Assembly: GCF_030272615.1 (NCBI RefSeq)
Contig: NC_081411.1
Coordinates: 41,779,140 to 41,843,139, forward strand
DNA: 64,000 nucleotides
Source: Cryptomeria japonica
Lineage: Eukaryota > Streptophyta > Pinopsida > Cupressales > Cupressaceae
Reading direction: 5' to 3'
The notes under the pieces: model-generated
Told to the model about the DNA's origin: nothing
Databases searched by the model: none
Seen by the model: only the letters and a program-made list of their open reading frames with translations
Position numbers and translations under genes: made by a program
Shown here: positions 1 to 11,393 of the stretch, in pieces
How positions within the stretch are numbered: position 1 is the first letter of the stretch
How the letters are laid out: each line of letters opens with the position of its first letter

Positions 1-805
1 GGAAAACTGTAGAGTGTGATTGCAGAGTAGATGAGTGGAAAACTGTAGAGTGTGGTTGCAGAGTGGAGGAACTAAAAAGGATATTCCTTAACATGTAGTG
101 TTGTTATTAGATTAAAGCTTTACCTTTTGTCTTCTAACCATTCCAACAGTTGGAAAATCTCTTTTCTGGGTAGCTTTAACAGGCATATTGTAAATCCTCT
201 AACCAGGTGACTCAAGTTCATTGAGTTCTTCAAATCCTCTAGCAAGGTAACCTTTAACATGGTTTTAACCTTTAACAGGGTATATAGTCATTCCTTAACC
301 AGGTGATCTTTAATAGGATCAATTCCTAGCAGAACCTTATTGTAAAGTATTTAACTGGACTAGGCTCCTAACAGAGCGAGTTTCAAAAGAGTTCTAAACA
401 AGCTTGTGGGTATTCATCCCCACCGTGGTTTTTCCCATTTGGGTTTCCACGTGAAAAATCTGTGAGTTATGTGTTGTGAATTTTTCATGTGATGACTGAG
501 TATTCTTTGTTTAGGTGAATATGCATGCAGAGTTAATGGTTATCATATTACTGATACAACATGCATATGTATGTTGGTAATGTTGTTATCAAGTGTTGAA
601 TGATCTTTGAAGTATTCAGTTTTACTGGTTTAGATGTCTGAAGTCTTACTGTGTTTAACCAATATTGCCATGGTTAAGTTCAATGATGAAGACAACCGGT
701 TATCATTGTTTTAACTTGATAAGTTGTTGATAATTTTTTGTCTGTACTGATTCACCCCCCCTCTCAGTACCAGTTAGGATATTTATTTTTCATCATTATT
801 CATCA
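1..805 (+). mobile_element. Copia-type LTR, 3' part
   Basis: The block resembles, with much divergence, the right two thirds of the Copia LTRs at 35112-37734 and 41897-43260. It has the same series of 'cctctaaccaggtga' phrases, the GGTTTTTCCCATTTGGG box near 427-446, and the C-run box TGATTCACCCCCCC near 749. The end near 805 (CATCA) is set by alignment to the 3' LTR that ends at 43260. The left end lies outside the window. No primer-binding site follows, so this is either a 3' LTR or a solo LTR. Confidence 0.75.
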
Positions 806-844
806 TAATCCCCCCTTGCAATAGATTTTTTTGGGTAACTTTCC

Positions 845-1340
845 AACATGGTAATTCTTCTTTTGGGTTGTGCACCATCTATGCCCCCATTGACTATGGG
901 GATAGATCTAACCTCTGGCAGTGGATTGATTCTCTTCCTGACATTCCATGGATCCTGGGGGGTGATTTCAATATGGTCAAGCATAAGGAAGACAAATCAG
1001 GTGGAGCCATTATTGAATGGAAAGGAGAGGAAAGGCTTCATTGGGGGACTGAAAAACATTAAGAGACTTTTTGACCCCTTGGAAGGTTTAAAACAAGTAT
1101 ATAAGGGCATCTGGTTTACATGGTGCAACTATCAAAAAATTGGTAGCAGAATCTATTCCAGACTAGATAGATTCTACACCAACAAATATGTCTTCTCCTT
1201 TATCCCAGATCACCAAGATTGTCTGGTGGTTGTTAGACCTCCCTTTCTGACCATCACCCCATTTTTGCAGAAATTGTCACTAGGAACACGAGAAAACCCT
1301 TTAACAAGACTGGTGGCAAGTTCATTCTTAACAACAAGCT
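845..1340 (+). pseudogene. LINE endonuclease (EEP fold), C-terminal half
   Basis: The frame around 868-1062 reads a YAP box followed by WILGGDFN, the signature of the exonuclease-endonuclease-phosphatase domain that nicks the target DNA. After a frameshift near 1060 the reading continues with a segment equivalent to the family's F-T-W-x-N and S-R-L-D-R-F boxes (about 1115-1180). A PDHQ motif near 1204-1215 sits where a functional enzyme carries the S-D-H catalytic motif, so the serine is changed. The N-terminal catalytic residues upstream of the YAP box are absent. Confidence 0.75.
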
Positions 1341-1408
1341 TCTTAAAGACCAGGATGTTTTAGCTGCTATCCATATAGTGAGGTTATTTAATAAGTGGAA
1401 CTCCAAAG

Positions 1409-3580
1409 ATGTTTCCTATATTCACAATTGGAATACCTTGGTTAATAGCTGGCAGAAGATTCTTAGAACCATTGTCAAGAAGAAGGCCAAGGATGCCAGA
1501 CAGGTTGGGCTTATCCTATCCTCTAAATTGCATAATATGGAGTAAGACATTCAAAATGATCCTAGCAACTCTCAACTTACCCACTTGGTGGTGGTGGATA
1601 GAGATGAATTCAGAAAACGTCAACATGATACAACATTGGGAGCCCAAACTAGAGCTAGGATGCTCTGGCTATCTCAAGGGGATAAAGGCTCTAAGTTCTT
1701 CTTTAACCTTTTGAAACAAAAACAATGTAAGGAAAGGATTGACAAACTTTGGGTGGACAACAAGGAAATATCTGTTGATGAGGAAATCATGAGTGAATTC
1801 CTCAACTTCTACAAGTTGTTGTTCTCCTCAGAGGACTCTCCTGCATCTAGGATTGCTAGGGGAAAATGTGGGACTCTTATTCCTAAGATTGTATCTCCCA
1901 ATGAAGTTAGATCTCTTCTTAAACCCTTGTCAACTGAAGAAATCATAAGAGCCATTAACTCTCTTCATAATGACAAAACCCCATGGCCGGATGGACTTAC
2001 CATTGAATTCTATAAGGCTAATATTGCCTGAATTGTTGATGATCTTCTCGAGGTCTATAATAAAGCCACCGGGATAGGGTTTCTGGGAATTGACATCAAT
2101 AGAGGACTTATAAAGCTTATTCCCAAAGAAGAGGACAAGGCTCTAATAAAAAACTGGTGCCCTATTACACTACTTAATGTCTCTTATAAGATACTTGCTA
2201 AGATTTTTGCTATTAGACTCAAAAATATCTTACCTAAATATATCTGCTCCACCCAAACTAGATTCATTAAGGGGAGATACATTTTTGAAAATTGTATTAC
2301 CGATTGGGAGGCTATGGAATGGGCTATAATTTTAGATCAAAAGGTGGCCATGTTCTTGTTGTACTTTGAAAAGGCTTATGATAGGGTTGAATGGGATTTT
2401 ATCTCTACTATGCTCAAAGCCTTTGGGTTCCCTGAGATCTTTTGTCAGTATGTTTAGGTCCTTCTTAGGGATGCTCATGCCCAGGTGGAAGTGAATGGTT
2501 TGATCTTGCAACCCTTCAAGCTCAGTAGATCTATTCGACAAGGGTTCCCTCTAGCCCCTGCCCTCTTTGTGATAGCCTCTGACGCTCTATTTTACCTTCT
2601 TAGGGACAAATCTCTCTCCCCTAAGGTTAGAGGAATCTCCCTTCTAGATGAATCTGAGTTGCTTAACATTTAGTTTGCAAATGAAACTGCTCTATCTTTT
2701 GAATTATCCATGGATAACTTGAATGCTTTATCCTCCAAGCTCACTCTATTCTATGATGCCTTAGGGGCTAAGATCTCATAGTCCAAGTCTACTATGCTTG
2801 GATGGACTGAGAGACCTCCATGCTGGCTCTCTACCTATGGGTATCAATGGGGAGGACCAAACATAATTGTTAGATATCCGGGGATCCCCTTTTCTATCTC
2901 TCCTTGACTTAAGGATATGTGGGCATGGATCAAGGGGAAGATTGAGTCCAAACTTACCAAATGGAACAAGCACCATCTCTCACTAGCAGGAAGATTGCAA
3001 GTGTGCCAAAAGATCTTGTCCTCCCACAATATCCATTATGTGTTTGTATGGATGTTTAATAACTACCAAATCAATGTGCTACAAAAAATTTGGGATTTTT
3101 TGTGGTTGGATGGTAGAGGCCATAGGAAAACTCACTCTATCAAGTGGGAGTGGTGCTGTATGGATAAATCTATTGGAGGTTTGGGTCGTAAGGATTTGAA
3201 AGTGTAAGGGATTGTATTGGCTGCCAAATGGATTTTTCATGCACTTTAAGGTAACGAACTGTCGAAAGTTCTCATTCATAATAATATTAGAATGGGTGTC
3301 CCCAAGAAAGATAAATCATGGAAATTCCTCCCTATTAATGATCTATTAGCTGGATCTTTCTCAGACTCTACTGCAGGCTCTGCTATCTTTAAAACTATCT
3401 AGAAAGCATCTGAAGCCATTAGATTTAGTATTGGCAATAGTTGGATCAACCGAGATAACCAAGTCTTTGGGGAAAGGTCAATCTGGTGGAACTTAACCCA
3501 CAATGGTAAGCCTCTCACCCTTACTCAAGGGTGCTCAACCAAAAAATGGGCCAGCAAAGGTATTTGTTATCTTAAAGACA
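1409..3580 (+). pseudogene. LINE reverse transcriptase
   Basis: Translation across stops shows the order of L1-type RT motifs: a DKTPWPDGL segment near 1972-2001 (family consensus NGKAPGPDG), LIPKEEDK near 2115-2140, a KAYDRVEWDF box near 2371-2400 (motif A), an IRQGFPLAP box near 2530-2560 (motif B) and FANETAL near 2675-2695. The last should be F-A-D-D, so both catalytic aspartates of motif C are lost (N and E). Stops occur at about 2031, 2456, 2671 and 2779. The thumb/connection continues to 3580, where the reading is cut by the solo LTR and resumes at 5127. Confidence 0.85.
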
Positions 3581-4187
3581 TTGTTAGCATAGGAAATAGG
3601 AATCATCACAAACAAGATAAACGTAATAGCTCAATCACAAAAGCATTCATTGCAATGATCTATCCTAATTAACAATCAATAGAGACATGAAATAAAAACA
3701 TGTAAAAATATTATGCAAACCAGATATTCCCTTCATGTGGCTCCATTGTTCTTCTTTCTTCTCAAATAGTTTTGTTGTAGATCTCACCTTCAAGTGCATA
3801 AACCTAATTGAGAAAGCAAGATTGACATTGACACAAGAATACTAGAAGCGTGATTTGACAAAGTGATTAGAAATTCAATAATCTGATTACCAATTAGCTT
3901 TGATTGATGAAGATCATCCAATTTATAGATAAATTGGAGATAGGATCAAATTTAGCATGAAATGGATATTACAAGCAATTGATTTCAAAATGGGAAAAAT
4001 GAGTGAAAAGAAGAAGGTTATGACACCTTCTATGTCATAAATTATGACATATTGCCAATGCAAAGCTTAGAGGACAAGAACCCTATGACATCTTGCTATG
4101 CCAAGAGTATGACGCATGAAGCACAAAAATAGGGAGCACTAAAGACAAGTTAATTAGGTGGAAATTAAAATTAGGAAATTAGAAAAT

Positions 4188-4305
4188 AGGTGGAAATTAA
4201 GAATTAGGAAATAATGAAATTAGGAATTAGGAAATAATGAAATTAGGAATTAGGAAATAATGAAATTAGAAATTAGGAAATAATGAAATTAGAAATTAGG
4301 TAAAT
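4188..4305. repeat. 23-bp tandem repeat in the solo LTR
   Basis: About five copies of a 23-bp unit (GAAATTAGGAATTAGGAAAT followed by AAT) run head to tail with few changes. The period is read from the ATAATG steps at 4211, 4234 and 4257. It lies inside the solo LTR and is AT-rich and non-coding. Confidence 0.85.
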
Positions 4306-4619
4306 TAATTAATAATTTTTCATTTATTAATTAATTCACAAAGAGGAATAATTAGCCAATTAAATGAACATTTAATTGTAATGAGAAGACTTAGGATAAA
4401 TAAACAATTTATTAATTCTAAAGGAAGAAATGACACACACAAGGTTAAATGATTAAATCACGAAACCCTAGAAGATGAATTAGGTCTTGAAAGATAATTG
4501 ACTTGATTTGATTTGATTTTGGATTGATAAATGACCAATGTGATAAATGATTTGATTGAGAAAATGCGCCAATTAACGAGGAACAATGACGAATTGATCC
4601 AAATTGACACGATTGAGAA

Positions 4620-4885
4620 GGACAACGATCAATGACAAATTGATCGTTAAATGACAAGATTGACAAAAAAGACAAGGATTGATGACAAAATAGATTGCAA
4701 AATGACAGGATTGAAAATGACCACGATTGATGACAAATTAATCGCAAAATGACAAGATCGAACATGACAATGATCGATGACAAATCGATCGTTAAAACGA
4801 CAAGATTGAAGGATTGATGATAAATCGACAAGATTGATAAGAGGACAATGATCGATGACAAATCAATCACAAGATTGACAGGAGG
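4620..4885. repeat. Degenerate ~48-bp tandem repeat in the solo LTR
   Basis: Imperfect units built around GATTGATGACAAATCGATCG and AAAATGACAAGATTGA recur at steps of about 47-49 bp (unit marks near 4629, 4680, 4728, 4775, 4855). On the minus strand the repeat gives a 208-codon ORF (4445-5071) of repeated Ser/Ile/Leu blocks, which I regard as a by-product of the repeat and not a gene. Confidence 0.7.
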
Positions 4886-5117
4886 ACAAAACCCTAAATT
4901 AGGATTGACGATGTCCAAAATAATGACTGAAGATTGTTGTTGACAAGACCAAATTCGAAAGCGAGACAAATGAAGAATGTAGAAGAATGACTTGATGTTC
5001 GCAAATGATAAAAACCAAGTGCGAATCATAGGAGAAATGTTAATGCGACGCAAAAACCTAAAATGAGGCAATGCGCAAATGTTAAAATATGACTCCGCAA
5101 GCGTTGACCATTTTTAG

Positions 5118-5828
5118 GTGTCTACAGACATTATAGTTAATGGCAACCTCATCTCATGGGACGATCTCTCTAGTAAATATCAAATTCCTATATCTAATAG
5201 AAGGACTTATAACATTATGTGCAATGCCTATAATCTCCTTCAACTTCCTAAAACTTGTAATATAAATGAAAACCGATTTCTCTCCTTTGCTTGGATTGAT
5301 GGAAGCCAGCTTGGTAATTTGAAACTTATCTCTATTTATAAAACGGTCTCTTCTAATGACAATATTCTTAATCACCTCAATACTATTTGTTATTCTGACC
5401 TTTCACATGCTCAATGGAGCAATATTCTTAAGGCACTCTGGAGTTCTCCGCTGGATCCTAGGAAAAAAAAATTTAGATGGCTACTACTGCTTGATAATCT
5501 CCTTGTTAGATCTAATTACACTAAAGAGGATTTGTGCTCCATATGTAAAGTCAAGGAATCCAGTAGGCACATCATTTTTGACTATATTATTGCTAAGGAA
5601 ATATGGCTTATGTTTGGTTTTACTCTTCCATTACATAGTTGCATACTTGATGTTGTTACTAGGTGCATTAAAGGCATTAAGAAAGACAATAACCTGTTCT
5701 GGAATCTACTATTTGGTGATGTCCTTTGGTATTTATGGAAAATTAGGAACCTAGAAAAGTTTCAAGGGCAAGAAAGGGCCCTTATTGAGTCTTTTCAAAG
5801 TCTCACTCTCCACTTTGTTTGCTCGTAG
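5118..5828 (+). pseudogene. LINE C-terminal part with RT zinc-binding domain (zf-RVT)
   Basis: The frame is open to the TAG at 5826-5828. It carries the zf-RVT layout: a KKKFRWLLLLDNLLVRSNY segment (family consensus F-x-W-x-L-x-x-x-x-L), then LCSICKVKESSRHIIFDY with the two cysteines and the histidine of the C-x2-C...H motif; the usual final cysteine is replaced (FDY). It continues the LINE polyprotein after the solo LTR; its true N-terminus lies upstream in the piece ending at 3580. The Met near 5118 belongs to the LTR junction and is not a real start. Confidence 0.8.
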
Positions 5829-6390
5829 GCTACCATGGTTTTCAGGTTGAATAAAGAGAAGTTCCATAGATTTCTAACAAACGGCCACACTACAATCTTC
5901 ATCTTCAAACTTTCTCATGGCTACACCTAGGGAAGGATGAATGTTGAAAGAACACCATTTTTCAATGCCTTAGATGCTCTCATGGAAGAAATCAGAGGTA
6001 ATGGCCACTTGGTTTGACATCAGATGATCCAGTCTGCCATAATGCTGGATGATCACAGGCTAGTTTGGATGGAAGGTCCTTCAGGATGGATCGCCTAGAT
6101 TTAGTTCAGACATGTATCATGGACATCTTTTTTGTATTTACCTCCTTCGATGGATAGTTCTTATATCTACCTCTCTAGTTTTGTAAATAGTCAATCTTTG
6201 TTCATGACTCAATCGTTGATAGACATGTATTTTGTGTAAACGAGCATTTTGTCTTAGCATGTATAGGGAGGTCTTTTTGACTTATTTTGTACATTTGTGA
6301 CCTACTGGTAAAACTTTAATATCTCTATTGTATCACAGTTTATTCTCTATAATCAATACAAAAAACACAAAATATGAGCCAAATCCTCAG
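5829..6390 (+). other. LINE 3' non-coding tail
   Basis: After the ORF stop there is about 550 bp without coding potential, ending in an A-rich run (AATCAATACAAAAAACACAA near 6350-6370). This fits a LINE 3' UTR with a degraded poly(A) tail. The exact end is uncertain because no TSD partner was found. Confidence 0.5.
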
Positions 6391-9300
6391 CATTCATCCC
6401 TAGCTTAACAAGACACCCCTTTTTTTCTACATAGTGCAATTTTTTGTCTTGTTTTTGTGTGGCCTATGTAATTTTGTATAGTAAGATTGATGTGTGTGAG
6501 CCCATTCAAAAACATGGTATAGGAGAACTCCATAAACTTATATTAATCTTACAAATTTCTATGAACACATTTAATTGTCTGTAGTTTTGTTTTATTTGCA
6601 ATAGTTTAATTCTTTAATTGCTTTATAAATTAATTTGTAAATTTTTATTTTAAAAACAATAAATTTATTATTCTTGTACATTTTTCACTTTTATTAGGGT
6701 ACAAGAAATTAAATTGCACATTTTTTCCATTTTATGTGGCTCCTATTCATCTCCCCTATTGTATGTAGATTTTGCATAGCTTGTTAAAATGCAAGAAACA
6801 AGATTCCAATGCAAGATGATTATTAATTCAATGTATACTCAGTTGGTCCCACTCACCTTAAAATTAATTTCATCACTAAAAACCAAGATTCCAATGCAAG
6901 ATGATTATTAATTCAATGTAGACTCTGTTGGTCCCACCCACATAACATTAATTTCATCACTAAAAAAATTCACAATGTCATAGTAGCAATAGAAAGATCA
7001 TTTGACTTAAAAACATAAGAAATTGTGTGTGTGAGAACAATCCCATAAATAAGGTATATTATTGTTTAAAAAAAAATCTTTTTTAAAAAAATTTTCTTTA
7101 CATTTTAAACATTTAAATTAAGGTTAAAAATTATATAAGAAGAAATCTATAATTTTTATAATTTATAATTTGTAATATATTGTAGTGATGGGCATATTGG
7201 TAATATATTGTAGTGATGATCGTGGAATTTTGGCTGAAAAAGATATATACATAGAATAGATTTTTAAAAAAAGAAAATGGTCTATTTTTTATGATTTGTG
7301 GTGCAATGTATGTGATTGAGACACCCAACCTTGAAAACCAATAGTCATCATAGAAAATGAATTTTGAAAGTTAAAAACAAAATAATAACTAGGTTTGATA
7401 AGGGTTTTAGTTAACAACAAGATGTGTTTTCGAGATGCATCAAATTGTAAATTGACTTGGGGCATACTTGAAAAGTTGAACTATTTATATAATTGGTATT
7501 TATAATTGAAGTTAATTCAGTTGTAATTAAAGTTGTTCAATCTTAAATTAAAAATTGGTTATCAACTTGTTCGATGTTGAATTGAAAATTATCGATCCTA
7601 TAATCATGGGTTTGATAGAGAACTTTTAATTCAAATAAAATTTAATTTGGATCTTTTGAAACCTTTCCTCTATATGTTGGCAATACTAAGGGTAGATGTT
7701 TTTCATGTGAGGAATGTTTCTTTCCAAAGTCAAATAAATTGGATATGAGAAAGTCTTATTGTTTGGTCCGTTGTCACCTATCATTTTTCCTACTATAATG
7801 CATAGGGTCCAAGGGATATGTAAAATTCTAGAACTAATAAATGATTTTATCATTCCCCTAGGATAGATATTGATGGCAAATGTAGTTCATTTATTTGTTG
7901 GCAAGGAGTTTCTTTGTAAAGCAACCTAAAGAGTCTCTAAGATAATTTGATCTATTCATATTTTCTTTTAATCTTATCAATCCAATCTTATAGTTAACAG
8001 TCAATAAATAGAAGCTAACCAAAGTCATTTTCACTCTCTTATCCTTATGAATTGCTATCCTATCAAGAAACTCACTCACATCCATTATCCTTTAGAACAA
8101 CCACTATGACTTGGTGCAATAAGGTTTGGTGTTAGTAAGACTATTTTGTGCTTGTATCAATGTTCACTAATTCTTATGCTTAATCTATGCGTTACATATA
8201 TTGTTAGTAGAATAGTCTAATATACATTTAACTTGTTCTCATATGCTCCATGTTTTTTATGTACATAGAACATAAAGATCTTACATGACTATAAATCATA
8301 CCAAGTGCATTTGCATTCAATAGATAGATAACTTACAGTGATATCATGATCATGCATATAACTTAGGGGCTTACTATAATGCTACAAACAAATGACACAT
8401 TCTAGGAGAGAAATAATGAACTTTGGCACATAGTTAAATTTTGCAAAGCATGTGATCTTGTAATGCATCATTAATATCAAATGAAAGTAGGAAATTTGAA
8501 AGCCAAAAAATATTTATAAAATATAAGATCCCACTACTAATGAATAAACATTGAACATATTTAATTATGTAATAAGAACCAAAGAATGGGATTTGATGCC
8601 ATAATATGTGTGAGCCATATAATCAAAATAAGGTGGTCCACACACTAAAAGAACATAAGAGCTTTGCAAACAAAAAAAACTATCCACTATTGAAATAAAT
8701 TCATTCTCAACATGCATACACATTGAACTCAATTTTTAGCTACCCAATACATAATGCACACTATTGAAGCTCAACACTTAACCAAATCATACAATCTATC
8801 AATATTCCTTTGAAGCTAAAATAAATGGATGAACATGTAGGTCACCATAAAACAACACACAAATCTCAATGAAAAGAACATGAGAAATATCATATAGGCA
8901 TGTCAAAAGTTTAGGGGAACAAAAAAGGAAATGGTGCCCACTAAATTAAAACAATCACTTTAGTTAACACAAACTTATCATTTTTAGGATTATGCAAACT
9001 AGCATAATTTTGGGGGTTACAACCAACAAGTATATTGTAAATGCATCGCTTCCTTTCTAATAAGTTCTAAAACCTTAGCCTCACACTAGGTCATTGTATA
9101 ATTCATTTGGATTTTGTTTAAATTTCAAGTTCTAAATTTTAAGCACCTCATTATTTTAGTGCCTTAAATACACACTGCATGGTGTCTTTATTGTTTATTA
9201 AAATAGTTTAATTGAATTGAAAATATTGTTATAAGGCAAATATCCTCATTTCTAAGTAACTTCTCGAATATGTTAATTAACACCAATAGTAATTTATTTT

Positions 9301-9834
9301 AGCTTTAGACACCTAGATAAATCCTTATATCTAAGTATAAATTTTTGACATGACAAAATTCTTTAAACTTGATTTTCATTCATTGGATTGGAAGGTCCAC
9401 TAAGTCATTAGATATGTTTGTGTAGAATTCTCTTTCTATCATTGAAATGATAGCATTCCATGTAATATAATACATGTGCATGTTTTGACCTTTTTCTTGT
9501 TGGTTTTCCTTCTAACAATGTGTAAGTTGGTGATCCTACCACTTTCCAAGAGTCTAATAACTTTTATATTACTCTTCCTTATATTTAGCCAACCAAAGGT
9601 GGGATTCATCTTATTCACGAGTTTTCTAATTCAGCAAGTTGATTTTCATGAATTTCCTTAACACTCTTATCTTATTTATATTTGGTACATTTTCTTGGTT
9701 TTCCATCAAACTATTTGTATCAAGCAAAGCAAATTTGTCTTGATATCATAGTATTCAACGTCTAACTTCTATTTTTCCTATATTGACTCATTTATACACC
9801 ATAAATAATCATCAATAAAATCCTATGAAATGTA
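6391..9834. other. AT-rich stretch without recognisable genes
   Basis: I see no ORF with a recognisable domain on either strand; the longest frames (about 60-65 codons at 7131-7328, 7891-8085 and 9476-9661) have random-looking composition. It contains an 85-bp tandem duplication (6800-6970) and a 29-bp direct repeat around AATATATTGTAGTGATG near 7172-7222. It may be old transposon remains too decayed to identify, or true intergenic DNA. Confidence 0.6.
6800..6970. repeat. 85-bp tandem duplication
   Basis: Two adjacent copies begin AAGATTCCAATGCAAGATGA at 6800 and 6885 and run to the phrase TTAATTTCATCACTAAAAA. They differ at several positions, so the duplication is not recent. Confidence 0.85.
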
Positions 9835-9852
9835 ATACCTGTAGACACTGAA

Positions 9853-10868
9853 AAATTGTCATAAGTCTTCATCGACACTTTTCACTAACCTTTTTCATCT
9901 AAACTAATTAAATAATTTTAATTATTTAATTAGTACTAATATTATTCTTCTTATTTCCTATAATTACATAATTCATAATTATTTAATTATTGTTCTTCTA
10001 AACTATTAATTAAATAATCTTCATTATTTAATTAATGTTCATCATTGTCTCTTTCTAACCAATTAATCTTGATCTTAATCAACTAATCCTAAATATTCCT
10101 CTCTGATTAAATAATTCACTCAATTGTTTAATCTCTTTGTTCTAAGCTAATTATTCTTCCATAAATAAATAATTATTTTAATTATTTAATCACTTTCTCC
10201 AATTATTCTAATTAAATAAATTAAAAATTTATTTAATTACCATGTGTGGGTGAAATAAATAAATTTTATTTATTTATTTATTTATGACCCAACTTAGCTC
10301 TTCCTCTTTCTAATTTTTATTTCCAATTGTATATTCCACTTTCTAATTTTAAACACTCAAAATTGTCATAAGTCTTCATCGACACTTTTCACTAAACTTT
10401 TTCTTCTAAACTAATTAAATAATTTTAATTGTTTAATCAATACTGATATGCTTCTTCTAATTTCCTATAATTAAATAATTCTTATTTATTTAATTATTGT
10501 TCTCCTAAACTATTATTAAATAATCTTCATTATTTAATTAATGTTCATCATTGTCTTTTTTTGATCAATTAATATTGATCTTAATCGACTAATCCTAACT
10601 ATTCCTCTTTGATTAAATAATTCATTTAATTATTAAATCTCTTTATTCTAAGCTAATTATTCTTCCATGAATAAATAATTATTTTAATTATTTAATCCCT
10701 TTCTCCAATTATTCTAATTAAATAACTTTAAAATTTATTTAATTACCATGTTTGAGTGAAATAATTATTTTTTTTAATTTATTTATGACTCGACTTAGCT
10801 CTTCCTCTTTCTAATTTTTATTTCCAATTTTATATTCCACTTTCTAATTTTTACTTCCCTTATCTCTT
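9853..10868. repeat. 507-bp tandem duplication inside the LTR
   Basis: The phrase AAATTGTCATAAGTCTTCAT occurs near 9854 and again near 10361, and the sequence after each copy stays colinear (ACTAATTAAATAATTTTAAT, the run of TTAATTATTTAATT phrases, CCAACTTAGCTCTTCC / CGACTTAGCTCTTCC) to about 10360 and 10868. The copies differ by scattered substitutions and small indels. Confidence 0.85.
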
Positions 10869-11058
10869 CAACTTGTTAATTTGGTATTTATGAGAAGATA
10901 ATTAAAGATTTTATTATTTATTCTCATAATATCTTCTCATTTGCTTTCTTCTATCTTCATCCTTCCCTAAATGGCAGCTCTAATATGCACTCAATTAGGT
11001 CTATCCATCTAACCAAAATTCTTTTCAATCTTAGTCATTCAATCAAATCCCAATTTTT

Positions 11059-11066
11059 CTATAAAT
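11059..11066 (+). promoter_or_regulatory. TATA-like box of the LTR
   Basis: CTATAAAT lies about 300 bp before the inferred LTR end. The same octamer occurs at the comparable place in two related solo LTRs (34511-34518 plus; 3921-3928 minus), which supports its use as the LTR core promoter. Confidence 0.5.
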
Positions 11067-11371
11067 TGAGCTCTCATTGCTCATTTTTAACAACCACATT
11101 TCAAGTATCCTTACGCTATCAATTTTGCTTGCAAATATTGCTTTCACTTGCAATTGTTCCTTCTAGGCGAGATCCGCAACATATTTGAAGGAGAAAGAGA
11201 AACAATGGAGGTCAAATGAAGGAAGATTTGTTTGGTTTGCGTTTCTTGCTTTCATTTTATCTTCAATTCTTTCATTAAATGTGATAGGAGTTGATTTCAT
11301 TTGCAATTAGGTTTGTGGTTACCTAGTATTTAAGTTGTGATGTTTTATTTCAATTTCCTAGTGACAATTCT

Positions 11372-11393
11372 TGGTGAACCCGATGTGAACATG
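11372..11393 (+). promoter_or_regulatory. Putative primer-binding site
   Basis: TGGTGAACCCGATGTGAAC follows the LTR end. Apart from one C-to-T change it equals the sequence next to the 5' LTR of the nested element (minus strand, 26081-26102). Starting with TGG, it fits a tRNA 3' CCA end, but I could not match it to a specific tRNA. Confidence 0.5.

Larger units (their letters stand above)
3577..5131 (-). mobile_element. Solo LTR (Ty3-type) inserted in the LINE, TSD GACAT
   Basis: The insert 3582-5126 runs TGTTAG...TCTACA and is flanked by perfect 5-bp copies of GACAT (3577-3581 and 5127-5131). Removing it and one TSD rejoins the LINE reading. There is no internal coding region, primer site or second LTR, so it is a solo LTR of 1545 bp. 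Read on the minus strand it starts TGTAGACACCTAAAAATGG, closely similar to the starts of the LTRs at 9840 and 33791. A CTATAAAT box lies at 3921-3928 on the minus strand, about 340 bp before the sense-strand end, at the same relative place as in the relatives. Confidence 0.9.
820..6390 (+). mobile_element. LINE (non-LTR retrotransposon), 5'-truncated and interrupted
   Basis: The order of coding fragments is endonuclease, reverse transcriptase, then RT zinc-binding domain, all on the plus strand. This matches ORF2 of plant L1-like LINEs. ORF1 and the N-terminal half of the endonuclease are missing, as expected for 5' truncation during target-primed reverse transcription. A 1545-bp LTR insertion at 3582-5126 splits the ORF. 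The 3' end is placed by an A-rich stretch near 6355-6380; I found no clear target-site duplication. Many in-frame stops and frameshifts make it a dead copy. Confidence 0.85.
9840..11366 (+). mobile_element. Ty3-type LTR, probably a 5' LTR
   Basis: It begins TGTAGACACTGAAAAATTG and ends ...CCTAGTGACA, so it has TG...CA ends, and is about 1527 bp long. The start resembles the sense-strand starts of the solo LTRs at 3582-5126 and 33791-34902. A CTATAAAT box lies at 11059-11066. Five bases after the end comes a primer-site-like sequence almost identical to the one next to the nested Ty3-type element's LTR, which places the LTR end by homology. The preceding five bases are ATACC, but no matching TSD was found because the 3' half of this element is not recognisable here. 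Confidence 0.65.

Noticed and set aside
848-1363. 171-codon plus-strand ORF as an intact protein
   Set aside because: Only the adjacent frame gives the endonuclease GGDFN motif in its first part. This frame becomes LINE coding only after a frameshift near 1060, so it is not a separate gene.
4445-5071. 208-codon minus-strand ORF
   Set aside because: It lies wholly inside a solo LTR and is made of the degenerate 48-bp tandem repeat; its low-complexity Ser/Ile/Leu protein is a by-product.
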